In this document: in pieces, positions 1 to 8,503 of the stretch
Position numbering within the stretch: position 1 is the stretch's first letter
How the letters are laid out: the number at the start of each line of letters is the position of its first letter
From: Burkholderia cepacia ATCC 25416
GTDB taxonomy: Bacteria > Pseudomonadota > Gammaproteobacteria > Burkholderiales > Burkholderiaceae
Length of the DNA stretch: 64,000 bases
Direction: 5' to 3'
NCBI RefSeq assembly: GCF_001411495.1
Contig: NZ_CP012982.1
Location: 2,046,001-2,110,000 of the forward strand
Position numbers and translations under genes: made by a program
Notes under the pieces: generated by a model
Databases searched by the model: none
What the model saw: the letters and a program-made list of their open reading frames with translations, nothing else
What the model was told of the DNA's origin: nothing

Positions 1-480
1 GGCGTGCAGCCGGCGGCCGCCCACGCGGGCCACAGGCATTTCAACTTCCAGGCGGCTGCACGGCATGTGACTTACGACGGCAAGACGGCCCGCATCGAGT
101 ATGTCGATGCGGCGAACCGGACGGTCGTCAGCGTGCCGCCGGCCGAGTACGAAACCACGGGCTTCGACGGCTCGTGGGACAACGCGTACTACGTCACGCC
201 GCCGTCGCAGCTGAAGCGGCTCGCGGTCGCGAAGCGCGGCGACGCGCCCGGCACCCTCTGGTACGAGCAGGCGGTCGATACGCCCGGCGCGCGCGGCGTG
301 AACCGGATCCTGTGGAGCGAGACGCTGCAGGCGCCGCTGTCGGTCGAATACCGGAGTGCCGACGGCCGCGTCGTGCGCAAGCTGACGTTGACACCGGCGC
401 CGGCCGCGCGGCGCGAGGCGCCGCCGTGGACGACGCTCGCCCGCTACGCGCGCAAGGAATACGCCGACTATCTGGATTGA
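1..480 (+). CDS. hypothetical protein, 5' end outside window
   Basis: The frame is open from the first base of the window and ends with TGA at 478-480, so the true start probably lies upstream; a GTG at position 4 is the first internal candidate and has no visible ribosome binding site. The visible 160 codons encode a soluble, Tyr-rich and Arg-rich protein with regularly alternating beta-strand-like segments (for example TARIEYVDAANRTVVSVPP). No transmembrane segment is seen and I do not recognise the family. It converges on the acyltransferase gene, whose stop is 172 bases away. Codon use is typical of the neighbours, which supports a real gene. Confidence 0.6.
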   Translation, partial: GVQPAAAHAGHRHFNFQAAARHVTYDGKTARIEYVDAANRTVVSVPPAEYETTGFDGSWDNAYYVTPPSQLKRLAVAKRGDAPGTLWYEQAVDTPGARGVNRILWSETLQAPLSVEYRSADGRVVRKLTLTPAPAARREAPPWTTLARYARKEYADYLD

Positions 481-652
481 CCGGCGGGCGGCGACACGCT
501 ACCGATTACCCGACGGCTTCGGTCGATCGTGCGATGCGTACGCGGGGTTTGCGGTCAGGCCGGGCGGTATCGCCATCGCGATACGGCCGGGTGCTGGCCG
601 CTTTCTTCTCTTTCCGAAGTCGTGTCACCCGGCAGGGGCGGCCGACGATCCG

Positions 653-1792
653 CTAGAACCGCGCGCCGTCCGGCACGCGCGTTGACGGCCGCGACGCGAC
701 CCGCTTGATGAAGCGGTCGAGCGGTGTCGCATAGCCGCGCGCGATCGCCGCGCTCAGCACCGCCGACAACGCCAGATACGCGATCAGCAACAGCAGCCGG
801 GTGTCGCCATGCGTGGCCGACGGCGGCCAGAACGTGCGCAGCCCGCCGAGCACGATCAGGTGAAACAGGTACAGCTCGTAGCTCAGGGTGCCGGCCCGGC
901 GCAACGGCGCGAGCAGGCGGCCCTGCGCGCGCGTGCCGTTGACGTGCGCGCCGATCAGCAGCACGGCCGTGCCGAGCGCCATCGCGGTGACGCCGGCGAC
1001 GTGGCTTTCCGCGATCGGCCAGGCCAGATACAGCGCGGCCATCGCCGCCGCGACGAGCCCCTGCACGAGCGGCGCGGCGAGTCGCTGCCAGCTTTTGCGC
1101 TCGGCCAGCAACGCGGTGCAGCAGCCGATCGCGATCCCGTCGAACGACGCGAAGTACGCATAGAGGAACCCGCCTTCGTCGCCGGCGTGCGTGAAGCGGT
1201 ACACGGGCCCGATCGCGGCGACGGCCACCCAGAACGCGACCAGCCGCGCATCGCGGCGCAGCGCGATGCACAGCAGCGGAAACGACAGGTAGAACACCTC
1301 TTCGACCGACAGCGACCACAGCACGCCGAGCGCGTAGTTGACCCACCCGTATGCGCCGATCAGCACGTTCATCCAGAACGTCAGCGACGCGAGATTCACG
1401 AGCCAGAACGACACGGCGACGCCCTCCGGCGCGTGGTTCCGGAAGATCGGCACGCCGGCCGCCGCGAGGCCGTTGACGAGCGCGAGCAGCAGGAGCAGGC
1501 ACGGGACGATGCGCGCGATGCGCGACACGTAGAACGCGCGCACGTCGACCGCGCCGAGGTTGCCCCAGCGGCGCCGCGCATTCGACGTGATCAGGTAGCC
1601 CGAGATCGCGAAGAACATCGTCACGCCGTAGTTGCCGTTGCGCACCACCGCATGCACCGTTTCCCAGCCGAATACGCGCGCGAGCGATGTTTCACGCAGC
1701 GAGTAGGGGATGTTGAAGTGATGCAGCAGGACGAGCACGATCGACACGCCGCGCAGCAGGTCGATGCGCGCGTTGCGCGGGCCGGCGCTCAT
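653..1792 (-). CDS. membrane acyltransferase, OafA/acyltransferase-3 family
   Basis: 379 residues. Proteins of the acyltransferase-3 family move acyl groups, usually acetyl, across the inner membrane onto surface polysaccharide or peptidoglycan. The N terminus carries the family hallmark RIDLLRGVSIVLVLLHHF (conserved Arg, and His in the first membrane helix), followed by FFAISGYLIT and the SLSVEEVFYL segment. About ten hydrophobic helices follow. The start is ATG at 1792, overlapping the TGA of the upstream beta-lactamase as ATGA, which implies translational coupling. The frame is open further upstream, but that part lies in antisense frame to the beta-lactamase and is ignored. The substrate is unknown; the coupling suggests an envelope modification made together with the beta-lactamase. 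Confidence 0.85.
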   Translation of the reverse strand: MSAGPRNARIDLLRGVSIVLVLLHHFNIPYSLRETSLARVFGWETVHAVVRNGNYGVTMFFAISGYLITSNARRRWGNLGAVDVRAFYVSRIARIVPCLLLLLALVNGLAAAGVPIFRNHAPEGVAVSFWLVNLASLTFWMNVLIGAYGWVNYALGVLWSLSVEEVFYLSFPLLCIALRRDARLVAFWVAVAAIGPVYRFTHAGDEGGFLYAYFASFDGIAIGCCTALLAERKSWQRLAAPLVQGLVAAAMAALYLAWPIAESHVAGVTAMALGTAVLLIGAHVNGTRAQGRLLAPLRRAGTLSYELYLFHLIVLGGLRTFWPPSATHGDTRLLLLIAYLALSAVLSAAIARGYATPLDRFIKRVASRPSTRVPDGARF

Positions 1793-2598
1793 TGCGGCCT
1801 GCCCGGTTCGGCGAGGGCGGGCAGCGTCGCCAGGAACGTGTCGCGTGCGCGCAGGCCGGCGTTCGGCGTCTGCCGCTCGTCGTCCTGTATCAGGTACGCG
1901 AACGCGAGCGTGCGCGGCCCTTTGGCCGCCCAGCCGACGAACCAGCCGTACGCATGCGACGCGTCGTACTTGCGCCCCGGCGACCCGGTGCCCGTCTTGC
2001 CGTGCACGATCCAGCCGCCGGGCTGCGTGTCGATCAGCGTGATGCGCTCGGTCATGTCGTACGCGTGCGCGCTGACGGGCAGCGTCCGGTTCGCGATCTT
2101 GCGCATGAAGCCGACCTGTTCGAGCGGCGAGATGCGCAGCGACGCGTTGACCCATGCGCCCATCACGCCGTTCAGTTCACCCACCTGACTGGTGGCGTCC
2201 GCGTTGCCGTAGCCGAACGCGGTCGTGTACTGCTGGAAGCGCGCCTGCCCGAGCGCCTGGGTGACCTGCTGCGAGTACCAGAACACCGACAGCTTCATCC
2301 AGCGCGCCGGATCGGTCGGCTCGCGCCACGGCGCGCCGCCCCAGTCGGGGTAGCCGGTGTGGAAATCGAGCGTCGGTGTGTGCGCGTCCTTCAGGACGCC
2401 CGCATCGAAGCCCATCAGGCTGATGGCGATCTTGAACGTCGACGCGGGCGTGACGCGGGTCGCGCAGTCGCCTTGCTGCACGAGCACCTGGCCGGTGGCG
2501 GCGTCGGCGACGACGGTGCAGACCGGGCGGGCATGGGAAGTCGCGCTGGCCAGAAGGCCGGCGGCGAGGGTGAACAGCGCGCGGCGACAGTGCTTCAA
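1789..2598 (-). CDS. class D (OXA-type) beta-lactamase
   Basis: 269 residues from a TTG start at 2598, preceded by AAGGAG with a six-base spacer. This start gives a clean signal peptide (KHCRRALFTLAAGLLASATSHA) for periplasmic export; the next ATG choices do not. Class D serine beta-lactamases hydrolyse penicillins and some oxacillins or carbapenems through a carboxylated lysine. Visible motifs are STFK at about residues 53-56 (nucleophilic Ser, carboxylated Lys), the second-element Ser at about 104 (SVF rather than the usual SxV), YGN at about 130-132 and KTG at about 201-203. Length and motif spacing fit an active enzyme. It is the first gene of a two-gene unit with the acyltransferase. The spectrum cannot be told from sequence alone. 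Confidence 0.93.
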   Translation of the reverse strand: MKHCRRALFTLAAGLLASATSHARPVCTVVADAATGQVLVQQGDCATRVTPASTFKIAISLMGFDAGVLKDAHTPTLDFHTGYPDWGGAPWREPTDPARWMKLSVFWYSQQVTQALGQARFQQYTTAFGYGNADATSQVGELNGVMGAWVNASLRISPLEQVGFMRKIANRTLPVSAHAYDMTERITLIDTQPGGWIVHGKTGTGSPGRKYDASHAYGWFVGWAAKGPRTLAFAYLIQDDERQTPNAGLRARDTFLATLPALAEPGRPQ

Positions 2599-2714
2599 GT
2601 GACACTCCTTCGGATGGGGCGGCACACAGTGTATCGACGGATCGCCGGCTGTCGACCTGTCACGATTGACGGGCGGCAGGCGCTTCATGACACGGGATGA
2701 CACGATCGAACCCG

Positions 2715-2730
2715 GATATCCGCGGATATC
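2715..2730. promoter_or_regulatory. perfect 16-bp palindrome upstream of the beta-lactamase gene
   Basis: GATATCCGCGGATATC is its own reverse complement. It lies about 117 bases before the beta-lactamase TTG start and 29 bases after the stop of the small membrane-protein gene. The position suits an operator for the beta-lactamase unit. No LysR/AmpR-type regulator gene is adjacent, so the binding protein is unknown. Confidence 0.4.
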
Positions 2731-2758
2731 GAGCAGTCGCGGGGCAATGCGCCGTTGC

Positions 2759-2971
2759 TCAATATCCGGCAAGGGCGTAATAGATCCCGAGGCACGCAAC
2801 GGCGATGAGCGGGAGCGCGATGACGATGAAGGCAATACGACCGATGCCGCGCAGGCGAGTCACGCCGACATACAGGCAGAGGGATCCGAAAAAGAGCGTC
2901 GCCGGCCAGTAGATGGCGCCGTAAAGGACCGGGATGACCCAGATCGGCAGGTCGATGCCGATGTCACTCAT
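2759..2971 (-). CDS. small two-helix membrane protein, unknown function
   Basis: 70 residues with two strongly hydrophobic stretches, roughly residues 8-33 (PIWVIPVLYGAIYWPATLFF) and 46-67 (AFIVIALPLIAVACLGIYY), joined by a short basic loop. ATG start at 2971. I do not recognise a family. It is in the same orientation as the RDD gene upstream and the beta-lactamase downstream but is separated from both by more than 150 bases, so an operon is not obvious. The hydrophobic pattern argues that the frame is real. Confidence 0.55.
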   Translation of the reverse strand: MSDIGIDLPIWVIPVLYGAIYWPATLFFGSLCLYVGVTRLRGIGRIAFIVIALPLIAVACLGIYYALAGY

Positions 2972-3193
2972 TCAGGATGTTCCGTTGTGTGTGGATGTGC
3001 GTTCAATCATGTTCAACTGGCGCCATGATACGGCTTGTCGGCTCCCGACGATTGCCCCGCATGGGCTGCGATCGCCGCAATCACTGGCCGCGTGCGCTGG
3101 CGTTGGCACCGTCGCTCCCGCTTCGCGCCCGCCTGCTTTCGTCCTGCGGACGGGCATGGCGCAATCGAGCTGGATGCGGTAACGCCGGCTTCA

Positions 3194-4183
3194 TCACGTC
3201 ACCCCGTTGCTGGCGGTTGCGGCCCAGTCGGCCGGCGAGCGACCCATGAAAAACTGGTTTCGCCACGTCGCTATGCCAAGATTGACCGCGCGGACGCTCA
3301 CCACGTTGACGAGATCCTGCTGCCGCAGCCAGGTCGATGCGGAAAGCGCTGCGTGTGCAACCGCGGTCGCCCCGGCCCTGTTCAGCAGCGTCGGCGTGCT
3401 CGAGAGCACGGTGATGGTGGCGACCGCTTTCGACGTCTGGCCAGCCGGGCCGACCGCACGCATGTTGCCGATCCAGACGCCGCTCTGGATCACGCCCGGA
3501 ACGGTGGATGTCGCACGCTGGATCTGACGGACGTCGTCCATGCGATCGTCATCGATCAGCCGCGTTACCGCAAAACGACTGCCGACGAACAGAAGCACGG
3601 CAACGCCGGCCAGGATTGCCCAGTGCCTCCGGCCAACCGGAGCGGTATCCTCGACGGGCACCGCGACACGCACGACCCTGCTGGCGGTGAGCAGATCTTG
3701 TATGGATTGGCGGCTCGGCCTGTTGAAAACGAGCAGATACAGCAATGCCATGCCCCAGAAGAACATGATTGCGCTGTTTGCGGTGGCGAGCCATTGCATG
3801 CCCGGATCGTGAAGCGCGGGCAGGTCGATAAAGCCGATGCCGCCGAGTATCAGCGGAACGGCGATCAGCGCGTACCGTGCCCAGGCGCGACAGTACCCGG
3901 GACCGGATGCGCCAGGCGCGGCGCTATCGGCAACACGGATCTTCATTAGCCGCTTGCCGAACGACTGGTGCCGATTTCCGCCTTCGAGCAGGCCAAAGTA
4001 AATGGAACCGATCAGGAAGCCGATCAGCCTTCCCCAATCGCCGATCGTCGAAAGGGCATCGAAGAACAGGATCGCGATTGCCAGCCCGATCAGTCCGAGA
4101 ATGAATGAATCGATCGAAAAGGCGGCGGTTCGTCGCCAGAAGCCTGCGGCGCCGTGCGATTGTTGGTTTTCATTGCGCTCCAT
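3194..4183 (-). CDS. RDD family membrane protein
   Basis: 329 residues. The first two thirds match the RDD family: an N-terminal cytoplasmic lead with Arg, then Ser-Ile-Asp-Ser-Phe in the first helix (AFSIDSFILGLIGLAIAILFF), several helices, and SFGKRLMKIRVAD as the family's conserved GK-x3-I-x-V segment. A further hydrophobic helix (HWAILAGVAVLLFVGSRFAV, about residue 190) anchors a C-terminal soluble domain of about 120 residues that I do not recognise and that is not part of a standard RDD protein. RDD proteins are poorly defined; some act as ion/proton exchangers. ATG start at 4183. Stands alone in the minus orientation. Confidence 0.75.
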   Translation of the reverse strand: MERNENQQSHGAAGFWRRTAAFSIDSFILGLIGLAIAILFFDALSTIGDWGRLIGFLIGSIYFGLLEGGNRHQSFGKRLMKIRVADSAAPGASGPGYCRAWARYALIAVPLILGGIGFIDLPALHDPGMQWLATANSAIMFFWGMALLYLLVFNRPSRQSIQDLLTASRVVRVAVPVEDTAPVGRRHWAILAGVAVLLFVGSRFAVTRLIDDDRMDDVRQIQRATSTVPGVIQSGVWIGNMRAVGPAGQTSKAVATITVLSSTPTLLNRAGATAVAHAALSASTWLRQQDLVNVVSVRAVNLGIATWRNQFFMGRSPADWAATASNGVT

Positions 4184-4590
4184 TGTCGTCGCCCCCGATG
4201 CGTTGTGGTCGTCGAGCCGTTCGGGCTCGTTGCGGCTCGCGGCCGCGGGATGGTTGATGCCGATGCTGCCCCGACGGTGACAGGCAGATCATATCGACCG
4301 GCTTGACGCGGAATTGCAAACTATTGTGAGCAATGCGCCACCGCGAACGCCCTTCATCCCGCGCGGGGCTTATCGGTGATCGACCCGAACGTGGCGAAAC
4401 GTGCGCTGCCGGACGGATACCGCGACCCCTGCGAACGTATCGGCGCGTGCGCAGGACCGAGACGGGCACCAGCGGACATGAAAGGCCGGAAGCGATTTTC
4501 GTGGATTTTCGTGAGGCCGTCGAACGCGCGGGTCCGGTCCGACGCGATGGCCGCTGTCGCACGCGCGCCGCAAATCGGCGAGGAACAATG
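4184..4590. other. intergenic stretch without recognisable gene
   Basis: About 400 bases upstream of the RDD gene and downstream of the porin terminator. Short open frames on both strands here have no ribosome binding site or recognisable protein character. The segment near 4275-4330 is less GC-rich and may hold the RDD gene promoter. Nothing else is seen. Confidence 0.4.
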
Positions 4591-4626
4591 AAAAAACCCG
4601 CCGGCAGGCTGGCGCGTGCGGGCGGG
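4591..4626 (-). terminator. intrinsic terminator of the porin gene
   Basis: Read on the minus strand, a GC-rich stem (CCCGCC at 4597-4602 pairing with GGCGGG at 4621-4626) is followed by six T (A-run 4591-4596 on the plus strand). It lies 60 bases beyond the porin stop codon. Confidence 0.75.
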
Positions 4627-4686
4627 CGAAGACACCTCGGGCCGACCGGCGCGGGTGTCGGGTGAAGAACGGAGAACCGGGTTGCG

Positions 4687-5838
4687 TCAGAACTTGTGGC
4701 GCAGCGCGAGACGCACGGCCACCTGGTTCGACGTCGACGACGGCGCGTCGGTGCCGGGGATGAACGCGTTGTCGAGGATCGAGTTCGTCTTGTCGCCGGC
4801 GATGTGCTGGTACGCGGCCTGCACGTACACGTCGGTGCGCTTCGACAGGTTGTAGTCGGCCATCAGCCCGACCGAGTGGATCTTCGGTTTCGCGTCGCCG
4901 GTCGACGCGTCGTACTTCTCGAGCGACAGCACGTACTGCGCGCCGACCATGAACGCCGGCGTGATCTGGTACGAACCGTTGACCTCGAAGTTCTGGTACT
5001 TGATCGCGCTGACCGTCGCGCCCGGTGCGATGATCGCGCCCGGCGTGCCGAGGTAGCCGTTGCCGGTCGGGTTCTTGTAGTTCGAGTTCGTGTACGCGAA
5101 GCCGAGCGTCGCGGGCCCGAACGTGTAGTTGATGCCCGCGCCGAACACGCGCATGCGCTCCGCGATGTAGCTCGCGTCGTTCGCGGTGATCGCGCCGGCC
5201 GAGCCGTTGCCCGGGTGGTTCGCCTGCAGGTAGGCGGCGCCGATCAGCAGGCCGTTGTTCTGGTATTGCGCGCCGAAGCTGTACGCGCGGTTGTCCGAGA
5301 AGTTCGTGCTGTTGCTGAAGCTGTATGCGCCGCCGAACTGGAAGCCGCCGAAGTTCGGGCTCGCGTACTTCACCGTGTTGTCGAGGCGGAACGAGTTGTC
5401 GGTGTTGTCGTTGTCGAACGGGTGCGCGAGCAGGTAGCCGCCCCAGTTGCCGTTGGCCGTGGTCGGCGCGAGATAGTCGACGACGGAGTCGTACTGGCGG
5501 CCGAACGTCAGCGTGCCGTACTGCGTCTGGCTCAGGCCGACATACGCCTGGCGGCCGAACATGCGGCCGCCCTGGTTGAGCCGGCCGGAGTTCACGTCGA
5601 AGCCGTTTTCGAGCTGGAAGATCGCCTTCATGCCGCCGCCCAGGTCCTCGCTGCCCTTCAGGCCCCAGCGGCTGCCCTGCGCGTAGCCGCTTGCCATCTC
5701 GTAGACGTGGCCGGTGCCGACGTTGTTCGTGTAGTTCAGGCCTTCGTCGATCACGCCGTACAGCGTGACGCTGCTTTGCGCGAACACGGGGGCGGCGAAG
5801 GTTGCCGTTACGGCGAGCGCCGTCAGGGTCTTTTTCAT
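4687..5838 (-). CDS. outer membrane porin, Gram-negative (OmpC-like) trimeric porin
   Basis: 383 residues. Forms water-filled channels in the outer membrane. The signal peptide MKKTLTALAVTATFAAPVFA is followed at once by QSSVTLYGVIDEGL, the standard N terminus of mature beta-proteobacterial porins. The L3-type region contains GRQAYVGLSQTQYGTLTFGRQYD, and the chain ends in LRHKF with the terminal Phe needed for outer membrane insertion. Sixteen-strand alternation is evident. It resembles the second porin of the window (45758-46921) in layout but has different loops. It has its own terminator. Its 5' side faces the betaine transporter operon across a 577-base region full of palindromes. Confidence 0.95.
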   Translation of the reverse strand: MKKTLTALAVTATFAAPVFAQSSVTLYGVIDEGLNYTNNVGTGHVYEMASGYAQGSRWGLKGSEDLGGGMKAIFQLENGFDVNSGRLNQGGRMFGRQAYVGLSQTQYGTLTFGRQYDSVVDYLAPTTANGNWGGYLLAHPFDNDNTDNSFRLDNTVKYASPNFGGFQFGGAYSFSNSTNFSDNRAYSFGAQYQNNGLLIGAAYLQANHPGNGSAGAITANDASYIAERMRVFGAGINYTFGPATLGFAYTNSNYKNPTGNGYLGTPGAIIAPGATVSAIKYQNFEVNGSYQITPAFMVGAQYVLSLEKYDASTGDAKPKIHSVGLMADYNLSKRTDVYVQAAYQHIAGDKTNSILDNAFIPGTDAPSSTSNQVAVRLALRHKF

Positions 5839-5916
5839 TGAGAGATCTCCGGGATATCCAGCTTCTTGTATCGGTTGTCGTGGGCGCGACCGGCGAGGTG
5901 CGCCCCGTCATCCGGG

Positions 5917-5952
5917 GCGTTTCCGGCGCAGCGCGCGCGGCGCCGGAAACGC
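5917..5952. repeat. 13-bp perfect inverted repeat
   Basis: Arms 5917-5929 (GCGTTTCCGGCGC) and 5940-5952 are exact reverse complements with a 10-base loop. The left arm shares three bases with the neighbouring hairpin 5901-5919 (CGCCCCG / CGGGGCG), so the two cannot fully form at once. It lies 79 bases or more upstream of the porin start. No T-run follows on either strand, so it is not a normal terminator. Confidence 0.6.
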
Positions 5953-6041
5953 GCGATGCGCGGCGGCGCCGGCGACCGGCTGTGCCGGGTCGTGTCTCCT
6001 CCGATGACACCGCGCATTCTTCCCAAGCCGAAGAGGAACCG

Positions 6042-6060
6042 GAAGCGAGTAATTTCGATG
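6042..6060 (+). repeat. copy 1 of dispersed motif GAARCGAGTAATTYCGAT
   Basis: Reads GAAGCGAGTAATTTCGATG. The same sequence with one or two changes occurs inverted at 6278-6295 and again at 27981-28000, where it runs into the start codon of a LysR gene. The motif is AT-richer than its surroundings. Function unknown. Confidence 0.5.
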
Positions 6061-6277
6061 GATGGGATCGGGTTCGCCGATGGGGTCGCGGCCGGCCGTT
6101 TCGATAGTCGAAACCGTGTGCGCGGCGGCGCGCGCCAACGCCGGTCGCGCCCTCGCCGGACGGGGGCGCGACGCAGCCTGGCCGGGGCCGTGCGCAGGTG
6201 CGGGAGATCGGCCGGGAGGCCCGCCGGGCGGGCCTGGCGGGGCGCCCGAAGATCGATTGGCGCTGCCGATAGCCATG

Positions 6278-6295
6278 ATCGGAATTACTCGTTTC
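6278..6295 (-). repeat. copy 2 of dispersed motif GAARCGAGTAATTYCGAT (inverted)
   Basis: On the minus strand this reads GAAACGAGTAATTCCGAT, followed by CATGGCTATCGG. It faces the copy at 6042-6060 across about 220 bases, so the pair could be ends of an element or two operators around the transporter promoter. Confidence 0.5.
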
Positions 6296-6415
6296 CCTAA
6301 ACATATTGGCGGCTGAAACATGCAGGCTGACCGGACGTGGCCGGATGCACGATTCGCCGGTCGCCGCGCATGCCGCGACGCACAAACAACAGATTCGATT
6401 TGGAGACGACCCACC

Positions 6416-7453
6416 ATGCAGATTCGACGACTGAAAACGGTCCTTCTCGCCGCCGCGGCGATCCTGTCCGCGCCCGCGGCCCACGCGGCCGGCGGCGCGT
6501 GCGCCGACGGCAAGACGGTCCATTTCGCGGGCATCACGTGGGAGAGCGGGTCGTTCGCGACCGAAGTGCTGCGGCAGATCATGGAGAAGGGCTACGGCTG
6601 CAAGACGGACGTCGTGCCGGGCAGCACGGCCGCCACCGAAACGGCGCTCGCGCGCAACGACCTGCAGATCTGGGCCGAGCAGTGGACGGGCCGCAGCGAG
6701 ATCACCGCGAAGGCTGTCTCGTCGGGCGCCGTGAAGCTGATCGGCGACACGCTGCCGGGCGGCACGACCGAAGGCTGGTTCGTGCCCGACTACGTGGTGA
6801 AGGGCGATCCGGCGCGCAACATCAAGCCGGTCGCGCCCGGGCTCGTGTCGGTCGACGATCTGCCGAAGTTCAGGCAGGTGTTCGCCGACGAGGAGGAGCC
6901 GGACAAGGGCCGCTTCCTGAACTGCCCGACGGGCTGGGACTGCGAGCGTGTGAACACGCGTCTGCTGAAGGTGCTGAAGCTCGACCAGTCGTACACGAAC
7001 TTCCATCCGGGCACCGGCGCGGCGCTCGACGCGGCGATCGCGTCCGCGTACCAGCGCGGCGCGCCGATCGTGTTCTATTACTGGGGCCCGGCCGCGCTGA
7101 TGGCGAAGTACAAATTCACCGCGCTGAAGATGCCGGCCTATAACGAGGCATGCTGGAAGACGCTGCGCGACGAGAGCAGCACGCACCAGTGCGCGTCGTC
7201 GTACATGGTGTCGCGGCTGACGGTCGGCGTGTCGAAGCCGTTCGCCGACGCGAATCCCGATCTCGTCGGCGTATTCGGCAAGGTGCGTTTCCCGATGGAC
7301 TTCCTGAACCAGACGATCCTCGAGATGACCACGAAGAAGATCGACGGCGCGGCGATGGCCACGCAGTTCCTGAAGACTCGCCAGGACATGTGGAAGCAAT
7401 GGGTGCCGGCCGACGTCGCGCAGAAGATCGCCGGCAGCCTGAAGGGCGCGTAA
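6416..7453 (+). CDS. quaternary-amine (glycine betaine/choline type) ABC transporter, periplasmic binding protein
   Basis: 345 residues. ATG at 6416 is chosen over in-frame starts upstream because it begins a typical signal peptide (MQIRRLKTVLLAAAAILSAPAAHA). The mature part fits the OpuAC/ProX-like type II binding fold: TVHFAGITWESGSFATEVLRQIMEKGYGCKTD near the N terminus, then the PGSTAATETALARNDLQIWAEQWTGR stretch and FYYWGPAALMAKY. Four Cys residues could form disulfides. Such proteins capture trimethylammonium compounds through aromatic residues. It leads a three-gene operon with permease and ATPase (70-base gap to the permease). The exact ligand (betaine, choline, carnitine or a dimethyl analogue) cannot be read from sequence. 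Confidence 0.88.
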   Translation: MQIRRLKTVLLAAAAILSAPAAHAAGGACADGKTVHFAGITWESGSFATEVLRQIMEKGYGCKTDVVPGSTAATETALARNDLQIWAEQWTGRSEITAKAVSSGAVKLIGDTLPGGTTEGWFVPDYVVKGDPARNIKPVAPGLVSVDDLPKFRQVFADEEEPDKGRFLNCPTGWDCERVNTRLLKVLKLDQSYTNFHPGTGAALDAAIASAYQRGAPIVFYYWGPAALMAKYKFTALKMPAYNEACWKTLRDESSTHQCASSYMVSRLTVGVSKPFADANPDLVGVFGKVRFPMDFLNQTILEMTTKKIDGAAMATQFLKTRQDMWKQWVPADVAQKIAGSLKGA

Positions 7454-7523
7454 CCTGCGCGCGGCGGCGGGCCCGCGCCCGCCGCCGCCGTCACGCGCCT
7501 TCGCGGCGCGACGGAGAATCAAC

Positions 7524-8489
7524 ATGAACGGCTTCTTTCTGCACCTGTCGATCGCCGACTGGGTGAACGGCGCGCTCGAGACTTTCGTCGCGCAATACGG
7601 CGACAGCTTCCATCACTTCAGCGTGCTCGTGCTGCGCTACCTGCTCGTGCCGCTCGAAGGCGCGCTGCGCGTGGCGCCGCCGTGGCTCGTGCTGCTGGTC
7701 GTCGGCGCGATCGCGTGGAATGCGACGCGCCGCATCGGCCTCGGCGCGCTCTTCATGCTGCTGCTCTACGCGATCGGCTGCTTCGGCCTGTGGGACAAGC
7801 TGATGCAGACGCTCGCGCTGATGCTCGTCGCGACGGTGCTGTCGGTCGCGATCGGCGTGCCGGCCGGCATCCTCGCATCGCGCAGCGCGTGGCTGCGGCG
7901 GATGCTGCTGCCCGTGCTCGACGTGATGCAGACGCTGCCGAGCTTCGTGTACCTGATCCCGGTGCTGATGCTGTTCGGGCTCGGCAAGGTGCCCGCGATT
8001 CTCGCGACGATCATCTATGCGCTGCCGCCGCTGATCCGCCTGACCGATCTCGGCATCCGCCAGGTCGATCCGGACGTGACGGAGGCCGCGCGTGCGTTCG
8101 GCACGACGCGCTGGCAGTTGCTCGTCAACGTGCAGTTGCCGCTCGCGCGGCCGAGCATCATGGCCGGCATCAACCAGACGACGATGATGGCGCTGTCGAT
8201 GGTCGTGATCGCGTCGATGATCGGCTCGCGCGGGCTCGGCGAGGACGTGCTCGCGGGCATCCAGACGCTCGACGTCGGCAAGGGCACGCAGGCCGGCCTC
8301 GCGATCGTGATCCTCGCGATCGTGATCGACCGGATCAGCCAGGGCTTCGGCCAGGAGCGGCGTGCACGCCGCCGGCTCGCGCAGCAGCGCCGGCAGAAGG
8401 GCGCGTCGCGCGTGCCGTACCGGCTGCCGCGCAAGGCGCAGCCGGCGGGCGTCGATTCGAATCAGGCGACGCAATCGTCGCGGGCATAG
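7524..8489 (+). CDS. quaternary-amine ABC transporter permease (ProW/OpuAB-like)
   Basis: 321 residues, ATG start. Inner-membrane permease: hydrophobic helices cover residues about 50-240, with the ABC permease EAA-type loop at [36 protein letters not shown]. The family-typical [18 protein letters not shown] segment is present. The C-terminal 50 residues are a basic, Gln/Arg-rich cytoplasmic tail ([17 protein letters not shown]) that is longer than usual for this family. It sits between the binding protein and the ATPase gene, 14 bases before the latter's ATG. Confidence 0.9.
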   Translation: MNGFFLHLSIADWVNGALETFVAQYGDSFHHFSVLVLRYLLVPLEGALRVAPPWLVLLVVGAIAWNATRRIGLGALFMLLLYAIGCFGLWDKLMQTLALMLVATVLSVAIGVPAGILASRSAWLRRMLLPVLDVMQTLPSFVYLIPVLMLFGLGKVPAILATIIYALPPLIRLTDLGIRQVDPDVTEAARAFGTTRWQLLVNVQLPLARPSIMAGINQTTMMALSMVVIASMIGSRGLGEDVLAGIQTLDVGKGTQAGLAIVILAIVIDRISQGFGQERRARRRLAQQRRQKGASRVPYRLPRKAQPAGVDSNQATQSSRA

Positions 8490-8503
8490 AAACGGAGGCA
8501 GAC

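Larger units (their letters stand above)
5839..6415. promoter_or_regulatory. divergent control region between porin and betaine transporter, rich in inverted repeats
   Basis: No gene is supported here. It holds stem-loops at 5901-5919 and 5917-5952, a 7-bp-arm palindrome at 6098-6114 (GTTTCGA-TAG-TCGAAAC), a 9-bp-arm palindrome at 6144-6172 (GTCGCGCCC / GGGCGCGAC) and another at 6217-6235 (AGGCCCGCC / GGCGGGCCT). Two copies of an 18-bp motif face each other at 6042-6060 and 6278-6295. Promoters for both flanking genes must lie here. The 6098-6114 palindrome is the most operator-like element for the transporter operon. Confidence 0.55.

Noticed and set aside
6144..6235. GC palindromes as rho-independent terminators
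   Set aside because: No T-run on either strand and no gene ends nearby; kept only as inverted repeats.
6042..6295. The two facing 18-bp motifs as terminal inverted repeats of a small insertion element
   Set aside because: No target-site duplication or transposase is visible, and a third copy lies at a gene start, so a mobile element is not supported.
4370..7525. Very long minus-strand open frame of about 1050 codons
   Set aside because: It is the antisense shadow of the porin and the betaine-binding protein, with shuffled-looking Arg/Ala-rich translation; the genes in the other frames have clear families.
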